From contig NC_087073.1 in the NCBI RefSeq assembly GCF_026151205.1, positions 9,314,411 to 9,378,410 on the forward strand: a stretch of DNA of 64,000 nt, in the 5' to 3' direction. The stretch is from Bolinopsis microptera (lineage: Eukaryota; Ctenophora; Tentaculata; Lobata; Bolinopsidae). The number at the start of each line of letters is the position of its first letter. The stretch's first letter is position 1. The position numbers and the translations under genes were made by a program. This document shows positions 39,921 to 50,044 of the stretch, piece by piece. The notes below the pieces were generated by a model. That model was given only the letters and a program-made list of their open reading frames with translations, was not told where the DNA came from and did not search any database.

Positions 39921-40393
39921 GGGGTCGTTCACATATTACGTAATCAGCTGAGGGGCGAGGGGGGTTTCCAAATGCTTACGGTTGATTACGGGGGGGGGGG
40001 TTCGGTCGTTGATTACGTAATCTAAATTTTCTTTTTTATCTTCTAGAATAATAACAATTTGATATTTTAATTCAAATTTCACCCTGATAGTGATAAAATT
40101 TAGAAATTGATCGAATATCCGGCTGACCGGCTATAATAGTAAGTAGTTTAGAAGGTACTTGTCCGCATATCATAACAATGATTTCGGCTCATCATGATAG
40201 CATGATCAGGGTAGCATGAAACGTAGAGAAAAGTGTTTTCTAGGGAAAAAGTCAAGGGGGGGGGGGGTCAGGCCATGATTACGTAATATTGCTGTTAGGA
40301 GGGGGGGTTGGGTCTTTATTACGGTTGATTACGGAAGGGGGGAGGGGGGTAAAAATTGCTAAAATATTGATTACGTAATATGTGAACGACCCC
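39921..40393. mobile_element. MITE with GGGGTCGTTCACATATTACG ends
   Basis: A 473-bp element with identical 26-bp terminal inverted repeats beginning GGGGTCGTTCACATATTACG. Inside are repeated TTGATTACG units followed by G runs, all on the plus strand. A degenerate relative (GATTACGTAATC plus G-rich segments) lies at about 45810-45970, upstream of the transporter gene. Confidence 0.85.
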
Positions 40394-40399
40394 ATCACT

Positions 40400-40535
40400 T
40401 GACGGATGTTACTCGTCTAAATTTCTTCGAAGTAGCGCCAAGCGCGCGCCGCTTTCTTCTCGAAATGTTGCCCGACGGCAAGTGCTACGAAGTAGCGCGC
40501 GCCGGGCCAGACCATTAACAATGGTCAACCCCATC
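40400..40535 (+). repeat. GACGGATGTTA GC-rich repeat, copy 2
   Basis: Second copy of the repeat at 21290-21430, in the same orientation (CTTGACGGATGTTACTCG, GAAGTAGCGCG, CGCGCGCCGGGC, AACAATGG). It begins immediately after the right end of the MITE at 39921-40393. Confidence 0.75.
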
Positions 40536-41650
40536 ACCCATATTCGATAAAATTATGGATTTTAAATTGTCCCATCATACATCGATAAACGACAATGACT
40601 GAAGTCGGAAGACTGCAGGACAGAATTATGCATCCCCACGGGGCAATAAATCCATTGTAAGTACTTTTTTATTGGATTGGATCTTCTACAGGGCACAGCG
40701 CAATTTAGTATGGCTGTCGATGCCGTGGTAGCACTGGTTGTAATTGTAATGCGAAGCAAAAATTCGCCCTTGTTTTTCAATTTCGTTACGTCTCAATAAT
40801 CAATATGAACCTTAAAGCACAGGCGTTTTACTAACAGTAACAGTAACGGGTGATGAATAAAAAATGGGACTACATGTTTTTAGCCCTCAGCTTCCACCTG
40901 AACAAAATTTGATATTTTGCCACAACCACCAGTTACTCTGAGTCTGAACGATACTCGAACAGTTTCCGCCCCCATTTGATCAAATGGGTTGATCTTTGTC
41001 CCCGATAATGGTCTCGAACTAGGGGAGGGTCCTATAAACATTTTACAGTAAAGCACTGTTCATAGAAGTCGCCTCACAGGTAGTTAAAGCTTCCATACCG
41101 AACAATTTTTAGCAGAGAGTATGCCTAAAGTTCCTATCTATCACATCCTAAAGCGATTTTAGCAGAGGTCAGTAGCCAGAGCTACAGAGACAAAAAGGCC
41201 ATCCTGTATTATGGCACTTACGAAAATGACCCAGTAGGAACTGCTGGTGAGCCACATAACCGGCACCCTACCGAGATCCCGGGTGATCCGTATTGGCTGT
41301 ACTCTCGGTTATATTTCCAGTGCAGTCACATGACTAAATGTTTGTTGTCTGAAAGGTGTCAAAGCCCCTAGGATTAGATATAAGACCCAAAAATGGGAAG
41401 TCGCGAGCAAATTCGAAAATATGTATAATCTTGACTAAACGGGTTACCACGTTAGTCTCTTATCTCTCCGCTTAGTCTACAATTCTGCTAACTAACAATT
41501 GAGTCTGAGACCTGCAATTACATGTTCGTAAGTATGGATTATAGAGATTACATTAACACATAGTTGAACAGCATGAGACAAGTGGAAAACAAACAAACGA
41601 ATAAATTTCAAGCTCGTAAAGGATCGTTGCTTGAGATCGGAGATTTCAAA
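40536..41650. other. Gene-free stretch
   Basis: No coding exon is supported. A somewhat GC-rich segment at 41170-41350 (ACCGAGATCCCGGGTGATCC) stands out but has no second copy in the window. Confidence 0.4.
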
Positions 41651-41785
41651 GCTCTAGTTCGACAGTCGAAGTTCTCTTATCGAACTTTAGTACGTGTCGA
41701 ACTTGAGTCCAGGTAGCCCACTTTAGTTCGACAGAGTCGAACCTTAGGGTTTGTCGAACTTGAGTGCGTGTACCGCTGCACACAA
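41651..41785. repeat. CTCTAGTTCGACA repeat cluster, copy 2
   Basis: Second cluster of the repeat at 38470-38590, including TGTCGAACTTGAGT, CCAGGTAGCC and ACTTTAGTTCGACA in the same order. Confidence 0.8.
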
Positions 41786-42182
41786 CCCCAATCAGAACCA
41801 AACTTAACACTAATGTGACCTGAACCGTTATGTGGGGGTTCAGGAATGCATCACACCCATTACCAATCGCAGAGTCAAACATGCCGCAGCCAAGAACGAT
41901 TGCATTTGCTTTAGCTATAAGTATAGTCTCTGTGCCGAAGAACGTAGGATCGAATGAAAGGAGAAAAGTTTCATATCGCATCATTGAGTAAACGATCTTA
42001 CACCATCCCATCGACTTCGAGCAAACAAGCAAAATCATACTTTTATTCTTGAATAAAAGAAGGAGATATCCGATGCAGAGAGGATTAATGCCAGAGTTGG
42101 TTGGAGGATTCCGAATCTAATCTTTCTAATAAGAAGATATCGATATCCGACAAAATTTTCAGGAAATCTAAGTTTGACCCAT

Positions 42183-42540
42183 CTTACTATATAAAAAGAT
42201 CTTACTATATAAAAAAATCTTACTATATAAAAAGCGAGACCAGAGACGATATATATGGAGGGTTCCGTACCATTTTACTGACACCACGGCATCAACTTTA
42301 ACGCGACTTTCCGCAAAAACCGTAAAAGATATGCAACTGAAACGTTTTTGACTGGGTCAAATGCTTTAATGGCCTCCGAATCAGCATGAAAAAATAAAAA
42401 ATTGGCCAAGAAATAGGAGTTTTAGAGCCCAAAATTTGGACCCCCAAGTGGTGTCAAAAACGCGAATTAAATAGGTAATATTTATTTTAGTCTCTTGAGT
42501 CTTGACACCATTTTAGGGTTATACGGGTTCTTGCTAGTAT
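42183..42540 (+). repeat. CTTACTATAT dispersed repeat, copy 1
   Basis: A roughly 320-bp repeat shared with 50709-51037 (blocks GTACCATTTTACTGACACCA, TTGGACCCCCAAGTGGTGTC, GTCTTGACACCATTT). This copy starts with three tandem units of CTTACTATATAAAAA; copy 2 has one. Overall similarity looks like 85-90 percent by eye. Confidence 0.85.
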
Positions 42541-42943
42541 AATATAATATATAATATCTATATTCCCTAAAATTAGATATTAGATATTTGAGCAATTCTG
42601 ATACGAATTACGTAAGTTATCGAAGGGTTGCGTGTGGGTAGTTGCTTCTATTCTGGGCTTCTATTCTGGGCCACCCTGTATATAAATCGACATGATTAAC
42701 TTTATGTAGTACTTACAATGTACGACGAAGGGCTAGGATTCTTTATTTATACAATAATCGAAAGTTGAAGTTTCATGTTGGCGCCAAATTGACGATAAAA
42801 TACCTACAACTACAATACAACTAGAATACAATACAACTAGAATCGCACTATCATTATCAATCTGATGTTGAGTTATTTATTTGTCATGTTTCTAATAGTG
42901 GTTACACCCTGTTTTACCTTTTTATCAAATATTATAATTAAAA

Positions 42944-44073
42944 GTATCGTACAGACAGATCCATCTAAAAAAAACGATCTGCCGACACACAAAGCTTTCA
43001 AAGGATTTTGACGTTTTTGAGTCCCTTTATGGCTGACCAACTTTTCCAAACTTTTCCACGTGTCTTAAGGCAATTTTTTGCCACTTTACCACTTTTTACC
43101 ACCTTTCTTGTTTGTCGAATATCTTTACTTGTGAACATCGTAAAAGGTTGCAGATTAATCGAGGGTGTTCATATTATCAGGAAGATCAAAAACTTTTGTA
43201 CAGACAATTTTTACGTCAATTAATTGGATTATTATCAATTAGCTGATTAGCATAAAATTATTATTTTTTATTGGCTCAAAATGATTGGAATAGCTTAAAA
43301 CACGCTGAAAAGTAGTTTTTAGAAAAACTTCGAAAATTTGTCACTTTTTTTGTTGCCAAAAGTCATCAAATTGCATGAAACGTGGAGAAAAATGCTTTTT
43401 TTAAACTTTGTAGTTGGAGTTCAGTAAATCTCGGCAGATTTTAGTAACCAGGAATTGCTAAGTCGAAATAAATAAAAGGGCTGAAACTGAAAAACGTTAA
43501 CCACAGGAATCAGGATATTAGAGTTTCATGATTAATTACAGTACATCCTTATCAATTTTCACAGAAACTGCACCAAAGGCACATTTATAAAGATCAAACT
43601 GATAACCTGCTGTACTACTACTAGGTATCAGTGGGGTTAAGATAATCGCATAATATGTAATAAATAAAACCTCTCTGAGTCTGTACCGTCAATCGTGCTA
43701 ATCTGAACCGGCCTACCTGGATTACCATCTACCTCTTCTTTTCCTCAATAATCAGACCGAGTTGTGCAAGAAAAAAATTTTAAATTTTTGCTAATTAGCT
43801 AATTCAAATTGATAATTTTCCAAATAATTGATTATCTGACGTAAAAATTGTCTGTACAAAAGTTTTTCTTCCTGATAATATAAACACTCTCGATTAATCT
43901 GCAACCTTTTACGATGTTCAAAACTAAAAATATTCGACAAACAAGACAGGTGGTAAAAAGTGGTAAAGTGGCAAAACGTGGCCTTAAGACACGTGGAAAA
44001 GTTTGGAAAAGGGCCTTTGAAAGCTTTGTGTGTCGGCAGATCGATTTTTTCAGACAGATTTGTCTGTACTAAT
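42944..44073. mobile_element. Long inverted-repeat element, about 320-bp arms
   Basis: The left arm (about 42944-43268) and right arm (about 43775-44073) are reverse complements through TACAGACA, GATCTGCCGACACACAAAGC, CTTTTCCACGTGTCTTAAGG, CCACTTTACCACTTTTTACC and GGTTGCAGATTAATCGAG. The spacer is about 500 bp with no ORF of note. This is typical of a foldback/MITE-type element. Confidence 0.85.
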
Positions 44074-45036
44074 ACTATAAGTTTATTAAGGGGGGGGGGG
44101 CATGGATATTTTTTTGTGAAACTTGATTTCGAGATAGCAGTTGATCAACAAACTAGGACCAGTGACCGAACTTTTGAGGGGGTCCATGACCCCAACCGCC
44201 AAACGGTGCCCACGGGGCAGCCACGCCCATATTTGGTCCAAATTAGGCCCAATTTATCCAAAAAATGACTGAGTTAGCCAAAAACCATATGCCCATATTT
44301 GGGCATACGCACCAAATTTGGTAGATTTCGTCCCATAAATTGGTCAAATATCAATATTTTTGAATGAAACTTACTTTATATGAAAGGTTAGCCTAAACTA
44401 CATATTCTCTGTAAGTTATAGCTTTATATCTGTTTAAATGTGGATACTAAGGCGAAAAGACCACAAAAATAAACTAAATTGCCTGTAATTGTATCTTGGT
44501 TCGCGATATTTGCATTTGCGGAATTGATCTCATTAAAATTGTAACAACTCAATCAGTTTTCAAAATTTTTCCATGAAATTTTCGGAATCGACTCGAAATC
44601 GCATTTCCACCTTATTTTGAGAACGGCCTCCAAAAAAATTTGGCGGCCAAATTCCAAAATTTACACACAGTCCTCTTACACACAGTCCTCTGCTCCCTAA
44701 AAACAAAAGCTTCAAATAGTCCTGTCATTTGTAAACTACTCCCTTCAGTTACTTCTTCTTTTAGTAAAAGGAGGAATCTGTCCTCTTACACACAGTTCTC
44801 TTACACACAGTAATTGGGCCTAATTTGGACCAAATATGGGCATGGCCCATATTTGGGGCGTAGCTGCCCCGCGGGCACCGTTTGGCGGTTGGGGTCCGGG
44901 ACCCCCTCAAAAGTTCGGTCACTGGTCCTAGTCTGTTGGTCAACTGCTATTATATCTCGAAATCAAGTTTAACAAAAAAATCGCTCCTACTAAATCGCTC
45001 GCCCAAATTTTAAGAAAATTCTTGTGAAAAGGCCTT

Positions 45037-45150
45037 GGAGGACTTCGCCGCTTCGACGCGCCGCGCGAACTAGCATTCTTGCTTCGCATCCGTCGACGAT
45101 CGTTGCTCTGCTTCGCAGAGCAACGATCTCGACGGATTGACATCGTCAAT
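45037..45150 (-). repeat. GC-rich dispersed repeat, copy 2
   Basis: Inverted copy of 18780-18880, with an added hairpin GATCGTTGCTCTGC - TTC - GCAGAGCAACGATC at about 45098-45128. Confidence 0.8.
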
Positions 45151-45183
45151 CAAGAAAAGGCCCTCTAGGCATGAAAGTGATCT

Positions 45184-45465
45184 CGATCGGTGTATTTTTG
45201 GACGCTGATTCCGAATCACCCCCCATGACGTAGGGTTAAAATGCTTCCCTGGAGAGTTATGAGCAAAAAACCGTTTTGGTCACGTGACAGGCTAGTAAAA
45301 CGTGAATTCGATTATTTAGGGCTCGGGTTAGGGTTAGGGTTGTGGTTAAGATTATGGATAGCTTCGGGGTTATGGTTAGGGTTAGGGTTGGGATTAGGGT
45401 TTATGTAAAACCGTTTTGTACGGCTGCAAAACCAAAAAAACCAAAGTCACGTGAAATTTTTGGGC
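45184..45465 (+). repeat. Direct repeat R1 flanking the transporter gene
   Basis: Shares with R2 (47607-47869) the blocks GACGCTGATTCCGAATCACC, ATGCTTCCCTGGAGAGTTAT, TTTTGGTCACGTGACAGGCT and CGGCTGCAAAACCA, plus irregular (GGGTTA)n telomere-like units at about 45320-45405. Confidence 0.9.
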
Positions 45466-46054
45466 GAGCTATTTAGTAAGAGCCCAAAAAAATACCCATT
45501 GGCCCCCCCCCCCCCCCCCAGCAAAAATACCTGAATTTTGCCAAAACTTATTTTATCCAAATTCGTTTTTTCGAAGTCCGCACCTATATAAAGCCTAAAT
45601 GCTACATCTTCTGGATTTCCTTTTTCTACAAGTACAACCTTACTAAAAGTAGAAATCGCGAGTTTTCAATTCCATTTGCGAGCTGAATTTTCAATTTGGT
45701 GACATGATCGAAGGGTTAGTTTTTTAGTCAATTTTCATTGTATTTGAATTTCTGATCCTAGGCCTATGTCTTTCACATATTTATTATTTATATTGCGTAA
45801 TTGGTAATCACATATTTATATTACTGATTACGTAATCACTGAGGTGGTTTCTAAATATTAATAATCACACTAGTGTAAATTTAATTCGATAGCTATCAAG
45901 CTATGCGTAAAACTGATTACGCAGGGGAGGAGGGGGTGGTTAATAATTTGTCAAAAATGATTACGTAATGATTTCTAACAATTTTTATTCAAAGTTCAAG
46001 TCAAGTTCGATCAGTCAGTAGTAGAATAAATAGAACTAAAAGCAACCTGTGGAA

Positions 46055-47383
46055 ATGTCCGACGAAACAAAGCTAACCAAGAAACCACCTCCTTCCTCCG
46101 CTCGTGATTCCTCCGGATCCCACTCGTGGACTAAACAAGATTACCTCATCGCTTCACTGGCGGTCCTGGTAAAGATCGGTGATGGTGTTGAGGCTTACCT
46201 CCCTGGAATCCTAAGTCAGACAGTTTCTTGTGACCTTGGTATATCGGACTTTCAAGAAGGAATCCTAGCAGTTATAATGTATTTCTTTTGGGCAATCGCA
46301 ATCATGGTTTCAGTCTCGATTTCAAAACTGCTGGGGGAAAGATTTACAATGCTTTTATCACTCTATCTGTCCATTGGGTTTGCTCTCATATGTGCGGTGG
46401 TTCCAAATTACAGCACCCTTCTTCTCTCCAGAGCTTTAACAGGTATTTGTATTGGATTGAACAGTTGTACAACTGGGATTTTTCTAGCCAAGCTTGTTTC
46501 CTCCAAAGAAGTCTTCACTCAAGTCACATTTCTTGCAGAAGCATTTGGTTTCGCTGCTGGAGGAACTTGGGTGTCTTTACTAGGATGGCTGATCCTAGAC
46601 TTCGTGGACTGGAGAGTCTTCATTCTGCTGACTTCTATTCCACTATTTGTTCCTCCAATCATAATGCTCCACTTTTTCATTGGTGGAACGCCGGAGGAAG
46701 TTACAGAAGAATCACGTGATCTAGAGCTGATAGAAAGAAATGTTGCCCCGACAGAAAGTGACAAACTGGTTGACACGGCATCGCATAGTGTACCGAATTT
46801 TGCCGCAAGAGTCCTTAAATCAAGCCTGTTTAACTTCTGTCACCTCTGTTTTGGATATGGAAGCATAATTCTTCTTCCTTGGCTGCTAAGAAAGTACAAA
46901 AGAAGTCTTCTTCTCAACAGTGAAGGTGGTAACTGTGAAGAAATGGTGCAAGGTAACGATTTCCTCATTCTGGCGGCAGTCAATGGTGCATCAAACATGA
47001 TAGGGAGACCACTGGGGTATTTTCTTTGGAGTCGTGTAAGGTTCGTGATACTGCAACCTACAATCACCTTAATAATGGCTGTGAGTTTTGGTGCTATTCT
47101 GGCAAATCCTGGCCTGGTAGCTTCAGTGGCTATGTTAGGACTGGCACAGATGTGTTACTCCATACAGGCAGTGGAAGCTGCTATATTAATATTTGATTAC
47201 GATTACTATGGAAAGTCAAAATTAGATCTGGGAAGTAGCGTGACGCAATCATCGGGTATGGTTGGGAGCGTAGTGGGGACTTCTCTGGCTGCCTTCCTGG
47301 ATCCTTACACTGCAGTTACAATCACCTTAGTGTTTGTGTGTGTCGAGTTTTTTGTCATAACCTTCATGAGGGAACGATTTTAA
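46055..47383 (+). CDS. SVOP-like major facilitator superfamily transporter
   Basis: A single-exon ORF of 442 aa from the ATG at 46055 (MSDETKLTKKPPP; the in-frame GTG 6 nt upstream is unlikely to be used). A hydrophilic Ser-rich N-terminus of about 30 residues is followed by about 12 hydrophobic segments in two halves, split by an acidic loop (TPEEVTEESRDLELIERNVA). GDGVEAYLPGILSQ in TM1, SRALTGICIGL in TM4 and the layout of the second half resemble SVOP/SV2-type (SLC22-related) carriers, though divergent. Substrate is unknown; a membrane location is certain in type. It has no introns, unlike most neighbours, and is bracketed by direct repeats R1 and R2, which may point to retroposition or mobile capture. 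Confidence 0.75.
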   Translation: MSDETKLTKKPPPSSARDSSGSHSWTKQDYLIASLAVLVKIGDGVEAYLPGILSQTVSCDLGISDFQEGILAVIMYFFWAIAIMVSVSISKLLGERFTMLLSLYLSIGFALICAVVPNYSTLLLSRALTGICIGLNSCTTGIFLAKLVSSKEVFTQVTFLAEAFGFAAGGTWVSLLGWLILDFVDWRVFILLTSIPLFVPPIIMLHFFIGGTPEEVTEESRDLELIERNVAPTESDKLVDTASHSVPNFAARVLKSSLFNFCHLCFGYGSIILLPWLLRKYKRSLLLNSEGGNCEEMVQGNDFLILAAVNGASNMIGRPLGYFLWSRVRFVILQPTITLIMAVSFGAILANPGLVASVAMLGLAQMCYSIQAVEAAILIFDYDYYGKSKLDLGSSVTQSSGMVGSVVGTSLAAFLDPYTAVTITLVFVCVEFFVITFMRERF

Positions 47384-47606
47384 AAACTAGACTTTACGAT
47401 TTTTATATTTTCAGTTGGCGAGTTATATTGTAATACCAAGGTTATTACCTTAGTTTTAACCCCATCTTATCTTGATGGGTACTACAGAGGATGGACGAAA
47501 ATATTTTACCGATGTTGTAAAAATTTAGTTGGACATTTTTGGAACTCATTCGTTGTTTGATTGGTGGAAACATTGATCTTGAGGTATATGTGAAAGTATA
47601 GTAATA

Positions 47607-47869
47607 TAAGTCGATGTATTTTTGGACGCTGATTCCGAATCACCCCATGACGTAGGACTAGGGTAGAAATGCTTCCCTGGAGAGTTATGGGCAAAAATCT
47701 GTTTTGGTCACGTGACAGGCTAGTTAAACATAAATTCGATTGTTTAGGGCCCGAGTTGTGGTTAGGGTCATGGGTAGCTTCGGAGTTATGGTTAGGGTTG
47801 GGATTAGGGTTTATGAATGACCGTTTTGTTCGGCTGCAAAACCATAAAAACTAATGTCACGTGGTAATT
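47607..47869 (+). repeat. Direct repeat R2 flanking the transporter gene
   Basis: Second copy of R1 (45184-45465), same orientation, starting about 220 bp after the transporter stop codon; the GGTTAGGG-type units are fewer. Confidence 0.9.
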
Positions 47870-48366
47870 TTAAGCCTCGTGGCAGGCTCCCACTTGCTCT
47901 GAAAACGGTCAGTTCAGCTCCCTCTATTAATATTATAAATGTAGTATATACTCGTTCTTTGTGAAGCATATATAGCATATATAATAGTTTATAATATAAT
48001 AAGCATATATAATAGTTTTTACGTAGGTATGTTATGCATATATAATAGTAATAGTCTATAAGTCTTTAGACTAGAAAGCTTTATTGTTTATGAATTATCT
48101 ATCCTAATAAATATCTCGCCTATGATCTTAAGTCGAAGATGATTATCGTCTTGATTCTTGAAAAGCCACAAATCAGAAGAGTGAAGAGGTCAGGACCTTA
48201 TTTCCATGTTTCTTTGGTTCGCCTTCGGCCCGAAGATCGTCGTCTGTAGATCGTGATAATTATACTGTATAAGTTATAATGATACAGTATAGGTTAGACT
48301 TAGAATGACTTACGATAAGTAGTAGTAGTACTAGTACTAACTCATACTAATTGAATGAAGCTATAT

Positions 48367-48400
48367 GTGGTATATCATGTTAGCTAACATGATATACCAC
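48367..48400. repeat. Perfect 34-bp palindrome
   Basis: Arms of 17 bp, GTGGTATATCATGTTAG and its exact reverse complement, without spacer. Centre GTTAGCTAAC. Confidence 0.95.
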
Positions 48401-48490
48401 TAACAACGCTGAATGGATGTCATGAATAAAGATTGGTAAGCTCAGCCAACCGTTTTCTTGAGAACCCGTCGCGTGGCGAGCCCATGTTTA

Positions 48491-48528
48491 AACTCAAAAC
48501 TTAGCTAACGTTAGCTAAGTTTTGAGTT
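48491..48528. repeat. Perfect 38-bp palindrome
   Basis: Arms of 19 bp, AACTCAAAACTTAGCTAAC and its exact reverse complement, without spacer. It shares TTAGCTAAC with the palindrome 91 bp upstream. Confidence 0.95.
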
Positions 48529-48838
48529 CTATCTTCAATAGCTACAAGTACAAGTACTAATTATAAAACTTGTTTGCTTCATAGTGTTTGATCGCCTATT
48601 CATCGCATCAATTAATTTACTTAGATTGATATTCATCGCGTCCAAGTTTAATAGCCGATAGTCATTTTAGTAAAACCTTGTCAACATTTTCCCACTCCCC
48701 GTTTTGGCCCAAGTAAGAATGATGTTTGATTTGAGCACGTACTGATTTAAAAGATAAAACAGGAGTTGGTATAATTGTTATATTTGCCAAATGAGAAGTA
48801 CAATAATGAACTATTTCCTGTACAGATTGGTTAAAGTA

Positions 48839-49648
48839 ATGAAAAGTAAGATAGTGGCTGGAGTACTGGTGTTCACCTGCATGTTGGTATCAACTGAAGG
48901 GGTTTGTAAAACAGATAGTCTTACTGAAGCGGAGCAGGCGGTGCTGGACAAACACAATGAACTGAGAGCACTGTACGAGGACACGGATCCTCTATGCTAT
49001 GGAGAGTCAGGAGAAGATGTCACCTTTACTGCTGACAGACATGCTCAGGAGACAGCAATAGAGGCCAAGAAAGATGATCACAGTGTAGGACAAGCTTTTG
49101 GTGAGAATATTGACAACGCAGGAAAATCTGATGGATACACCCCGAAAAGTGAGGCTTACATCGAATCAACCGGAGATTGGTACAGAGAAAAGTTGGAAAG
49201 TCCTAACGCTTACAACCAGGTTCTCTGGAAAATATCTAAACAGTTAAACTGTGGACAAGGAAGCTGGACAATCACACTGGACCAGGGTACCTGGTACTTC
49301 TACAAAGTGGTGTGCCAATATTACCCTCCAGGAAATACTGAAGCAGGAGCTGAGGTTATCGGAGATGCAGCTGACAATATCGGTGCCTTGAAGCCAGTAC
49401 CATGCGAGAAGCCGACCATAGCTCACGGAGATGTGACACCAGATTCTGATACAGTGAACGAGGGAGAGAAGTTTACTGTGACATGTTTCCAGAAACACAA
49501 AATCGAGGGAGAGGGAAACACACTCACTTGCAATAAAGATGGGGGTTTGACTCCAGCTTCTCGCACGTGCAAATCAAATGGAGCAGCTCCGGGAGAAACT
49601 TTGAGACTGGCTGTTCTTTTCATGTTTATCACTATTATTCTCAATTAA
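48839..49648 (+). CDS. Secreted/GPI-anchored CAP (SCP) protein with sushi module
   Basis: An intronless frame. The ATG at 48839 gives 269 aa and a clean signal peptide (MKSKIVAGVLVFTCMLVSTE); an upstream in-frame ATG at 48791 is possible but is separated by an acceptor-like ttcctgtacag. Residues about 25-180 are a CAP domain: LDKHNELRALY, GQAFGEN, DWYREKLE, NQVLWKISKQLNCG and the signature VVCQYYPPGN. A single sushi/CCP-like module follows (CEKPTIAHGDVTPDSDTVNE ... TPASRTC). The C-terminus, small residues then a hydrophobic tail (LAVLFMFITIILN), looks like a GPI-anchor signal. CAP proteins include allergen, venom and developmental secreted proteins; the role here cannot be told from sequence. 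Confidence 0.85.
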   Translation: MKSKIVAGVLVFTCMLVSTEGVCKTDSLTEAEQAVLDKHNELRALYEDTDPLCYGESGEDVTFTADRHAQETAIEAKKDDHSVGQAFGENIDNAGKSDGYTPKSEAYIESTGDWYREKLESPNAYNQVLWKISKQLNCGQGSWTITLDQGTWYFYKVVCQYYPPGNTEAGAEVIGDAADNIGALKPVPCEKPTIAHGDVTPDSDTVNEGEKFTVTCFQKHKIEGEGNTLTCNKDGGLTPASRTCKSNGAAPGETLRLAVLFMFITIILN

Positions 49649-50044
49649 CTTAGATCTTCCAAGCTGTGAATTGCTTCTATGCTATGCACATAGTCATTAC
49701 GGACCTATACTTTGATCCACATTTTCAACTGATTGAAGGAACAATAATTTTTCTGTTGAATAAATGACTTAAGACAGAACAGATATTTTAAATATTAACT
49801 AGCAACTTTCTTAACTGGGCTGATGCTGGATGCGTGTTATATAGAAACGATTTTTTTTCTGAAACATAGTACAAAATCATTTATATCGTATCAAAACAAT
49901 GTCAAAACTCAAAAACATAATCTGAATCTAAACGTATCTCTAAATCTAAAATTGTAAAGTGTACTGTACATGAGCACGGATCAATGAACAATGAACATGT
50001 GAACACTTATTGCAAACTGATAATCTCCGAATAAAACAAAACAA

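Larger units (their letters stand above)
44091..45519. mobile_element. Nested inverted repeats with poly-G/poly-C ends
   Basis: Three inverted pairs are nested: G-run plus CATGGATATTTTTTTG (44091-44117) versus its inverse before the C-run (about 45484-45519); about 44110-44253 versus 44812-44975 (shares AACTTGATTTCGAGATA, GGACCAGTGACCGAACTTTT, CCAACCGCCAAACGGTGCCC); and CTCCTACTAAATCGCTCGCC (44984) versus its inverse at 45461-45482. Whether this is one element or several insertions is not clear. Confidence 0.6.

Noticed and set aside
43960-44268. Plus-strand 102-codon ORF
   Set aside because: Spans the arm of one inverted-repeat element and the start of the next; no coding features.
45320-45405. 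GGGTTAG units as a telomere or chromosome end
   Set aside because: Irregular and short, and the same block recurs at 47740-47815 inside a dispersed repeat; interstitial.
46288-46719. Second frame of 143 codons inside the transporter gene
   Set aside because: Shadow of the SVOP-like frame, with no membrane pattern of its own.
47669-47854. Plus-strand 61-codon ORF
   Set aside because: Lies wholly within direct repeat R2 and reads telomere-like units.
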